A DNA stretch of 6,525 nucleotides from assembly GCA_934456295.1 (NCBI GenBank), contig CAKSHB010000069.1:1-6525 (forward strand). The letters are read 5' to 3'. The stretch is from an uncultured Clostridia bacterium. GTDB lineage: Bacteria > Bacillota > Clostridia > UBA1381 > UMGS1253. A program made the position numbers and the translations under genes. The notes beneath the pieces were generated by a model. It saw only the letters and a list, made by a program, of their open reading frames with translations, ran no database searches and was not told where the DNA came from. This document shows positions 5,359-6,525 of this stretch, piece by piece (the stretch's first letter is position 1; each line of letters begins with the position of its first letter).

Positions 5359-6525
5359 ATGAATATACTCGCATTAAATAAAATCGCAGGATGCGGACTT
5401 GAAAAATTTGAAAAAGTAAACTACACCGTGACAGACGACGCTGCATCAGACGCCGACGGTATAATCCTCAGAAGCTTCTCTATGCACGATATGACCATGC
5501 CGTCATCGCTTAAGGCGATTGCACGCGCAGGCGCAGGTGTCAACAACATTCCCGTTGATAAATGCTCCGAAAAAGGAATTGTCGTATTTAACACTCCCGG
5601 AGCAAATGCAAACGCGGTTAAAGAGCTTACAATCGCCGCACTTCTTCTCACGTCGAGAGATATCGTCGGCGGTATAGAATGGGCAAAAACGCTCATGGGC
5701 AATGGTGACGCTGTCGGTAAAATGGTTGAAAAAGGCAAAAGCGCTTTTGCCGGTCAGGAAATCATGGGCAAAACGCTCGGCGTTATCGGTCTTGGCGCAA
5801 TCGGCGTTATGGTTGCAAATACAGCAATTTCGCTCGGTATGGAGGTTATCGGCTATGACCCGTATCTCTCCGTTGACGCAGCATGGAATTTGTCGCGCAG
5901 TGCAAAGAAAGCTTCCGACATAAAGGAAATTTTAGCAAACTGCGATTATATTACGCTCCATCTTCCGCTCAACGACTCAACACGCGGCATGATTGGTTCC
6001 GAGCAGTTTGCGCAGATGAAGAAAAATGTGCGCCTTTTGAACTTCTCGCGCGGCGAGCTTGTTGATACAGACGCACTCAAAGCAGCTATCGCAGACGGCA
6101 CAATCGCAAAATATGCGGTTGATTTTCCTGCCGAGCAAACACTCGCTATGGAAAACGTTATAGCAATCCCACACCTCGGCGCATCAACCAAGGAGTCTGA
6201 GGATAACTGTGCGGTTATGGCTGCAAAAGAGCTTATCGACTATTTGCAGAACGGCAACATAAAAAATTCGGTAAACTTCCCGAATTGCTTCATGGAAAGA
6301 GAAGCCGACACAAGAGTTACGATAATTCATAAAAACATTCCGAATATGCTTACGCGCTTTTCTTCGATTATTGCTGAAGATAATCTGAATATCGCTCACA
6401 TGCTCAACAAGAGCAAAAAAGATTACGCATATACGATTATAGACATTGACGGCATTGTTGATGAAAAAATTGCCGATAAGATAAGCACACTTGACGATGT
6501 TCTGGCTGTAAGAGTTATTGCATAA
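5359..6525 (+). CDS. serA: D-3-phosphoglycerate dehydrogenase with C-terminal ACT domain
   Basis: A complete 388-aa NAD-dependent dehydrogenase; the stop TAA is the last codon of the window. It oxidises 3-phosphoglycerate to 3-phosphohydroxypyruvate, the first step of serine synthesis, feeding SerC just upstream. Order: substrate-domain residues ARAGAGVNNIPVD (55-67); nucleotide-binding loop GLGAIG (144-149) with the acidic D167 at the end of the next strand, indicating NAD; catalytic set R231 (SRGELVD), E259 (VDFPAEQ) and H272 (PHLGAST); ACT domain about 318-388. H324, N326 and N344 align with the serine-binding H344, N346 and N364 of E. coli SerA, suggesting feedback inhibition by serine. 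The E. coli enzyme is 410 aa; this shorter layout is common in Clostridia. An in-frame stop 27 bases upstream (5329-5331) rules out a longer start. The nearest purine-rich stretch, GGAAAGG (5339-5345), is 13 bases from the ATG, so translation may depend on coupling. Confidence 0.97.
   Translation: MNILALNKIAGCGLEKFEKVNYTVTDDAASDADGIILRSFSMHDMTMPSSLKAIARAGAGVNNIPVDKCSEKGIVVFNTPGANANAVKELTIAALLLTSRDIVGGIEWAKTLMGNGDAVGKMVEKGKSAFAGQEIMGKTLGVIGLGAIGVMVANTAISLGMEVIGYDPYLSVDAAWNLSRSAKKASDIKEILANCDYITLHLPLNDSTRGMIGSEQFAQMKKNVRLLNFSRGELVDTDALKAAIADGTIAKYAVDFPAEQTLAMENVIAIPHLGASTKESEDNCAVMAAKELIDYLQNGNIKNSVNFPNCFMEREADTRVTIIHKNIPNMLTRFSSIIAEDNLNIAHMLNKSKKDYAYTIIDIDGIVDEKIADKISTLDDVLAVRVIA

Overview
The window looks like chromosomal core DNA from a moderately AT-rich member of the Bacillota, most likely class Clostridia. 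The grounds are AGGAGG-type ribosome binding sites, sigma-A promoters close to consensus, a prolyl-tRNA synthetase with the Gram-positive style of paired CxxC motifs, a secreted protein with the 'copper amine oxidase N-terminal' (stalk) domain common in Clostridia, and a serC-serA pair whose SerA is the short (~388 aa) ACT-domain form. This placement is inferred from protein style, not from a database search.

Layout: (1) 1-421, minus strand: the first 140 codons of a secreted protein that runs off the left edge. (2) 422-835: a 414-base intergenic region with an extended -10 promoter for that gene, an extended -10-like site facing right, an unexplained GC-rich block (about 611-690), and a strong hairpin terminator for proS (702-739). 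(3) 836-2542, minus: proS, prolyl-tRNA synthetase, complete. (4) 2657-3811, minus: a complete secreted stalk-domain protein; its ribosome binding site puts the start five codons downstream of the longest possible ORF. (5) 3812-4185: a divergent regulatory region with two back-to-back promoters, each TTGACA-18 bp-TATAAT, and small inverted repeats. (6) 4186-5268, plus: serC, phosphoserine aminotransferase. (7) 5359-6525, plus: serA, 3-phosphoglycerate dehydrogenase, whose stop codon is the last three bases of the window.

SerA and SerC catalyse consecutive steps of the phosphorylated serine pathway (3-phosphoglycerate to 3-phosphohydroxypyruvate to phosphoserine) and are probably co-transcribed from the promoter at 4119-4148. 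The proS and stalk-protein genes are transcribed the other way. No clear terminator lies between them, so stalk-gene transcripts may read into proS, which also has its own promoter-like site. I see no mobile element, CRISPR array, tRNA or rRNA, and nothing that amounts to a new multi-gene system. The parts worth a second look are non-coding or peripheral: the GC-rich block at 611-690, the palindrome inside the serC promoter, the serC-serA gap with a micro-ORF and stem, and the unidentified truncated secreted protein.
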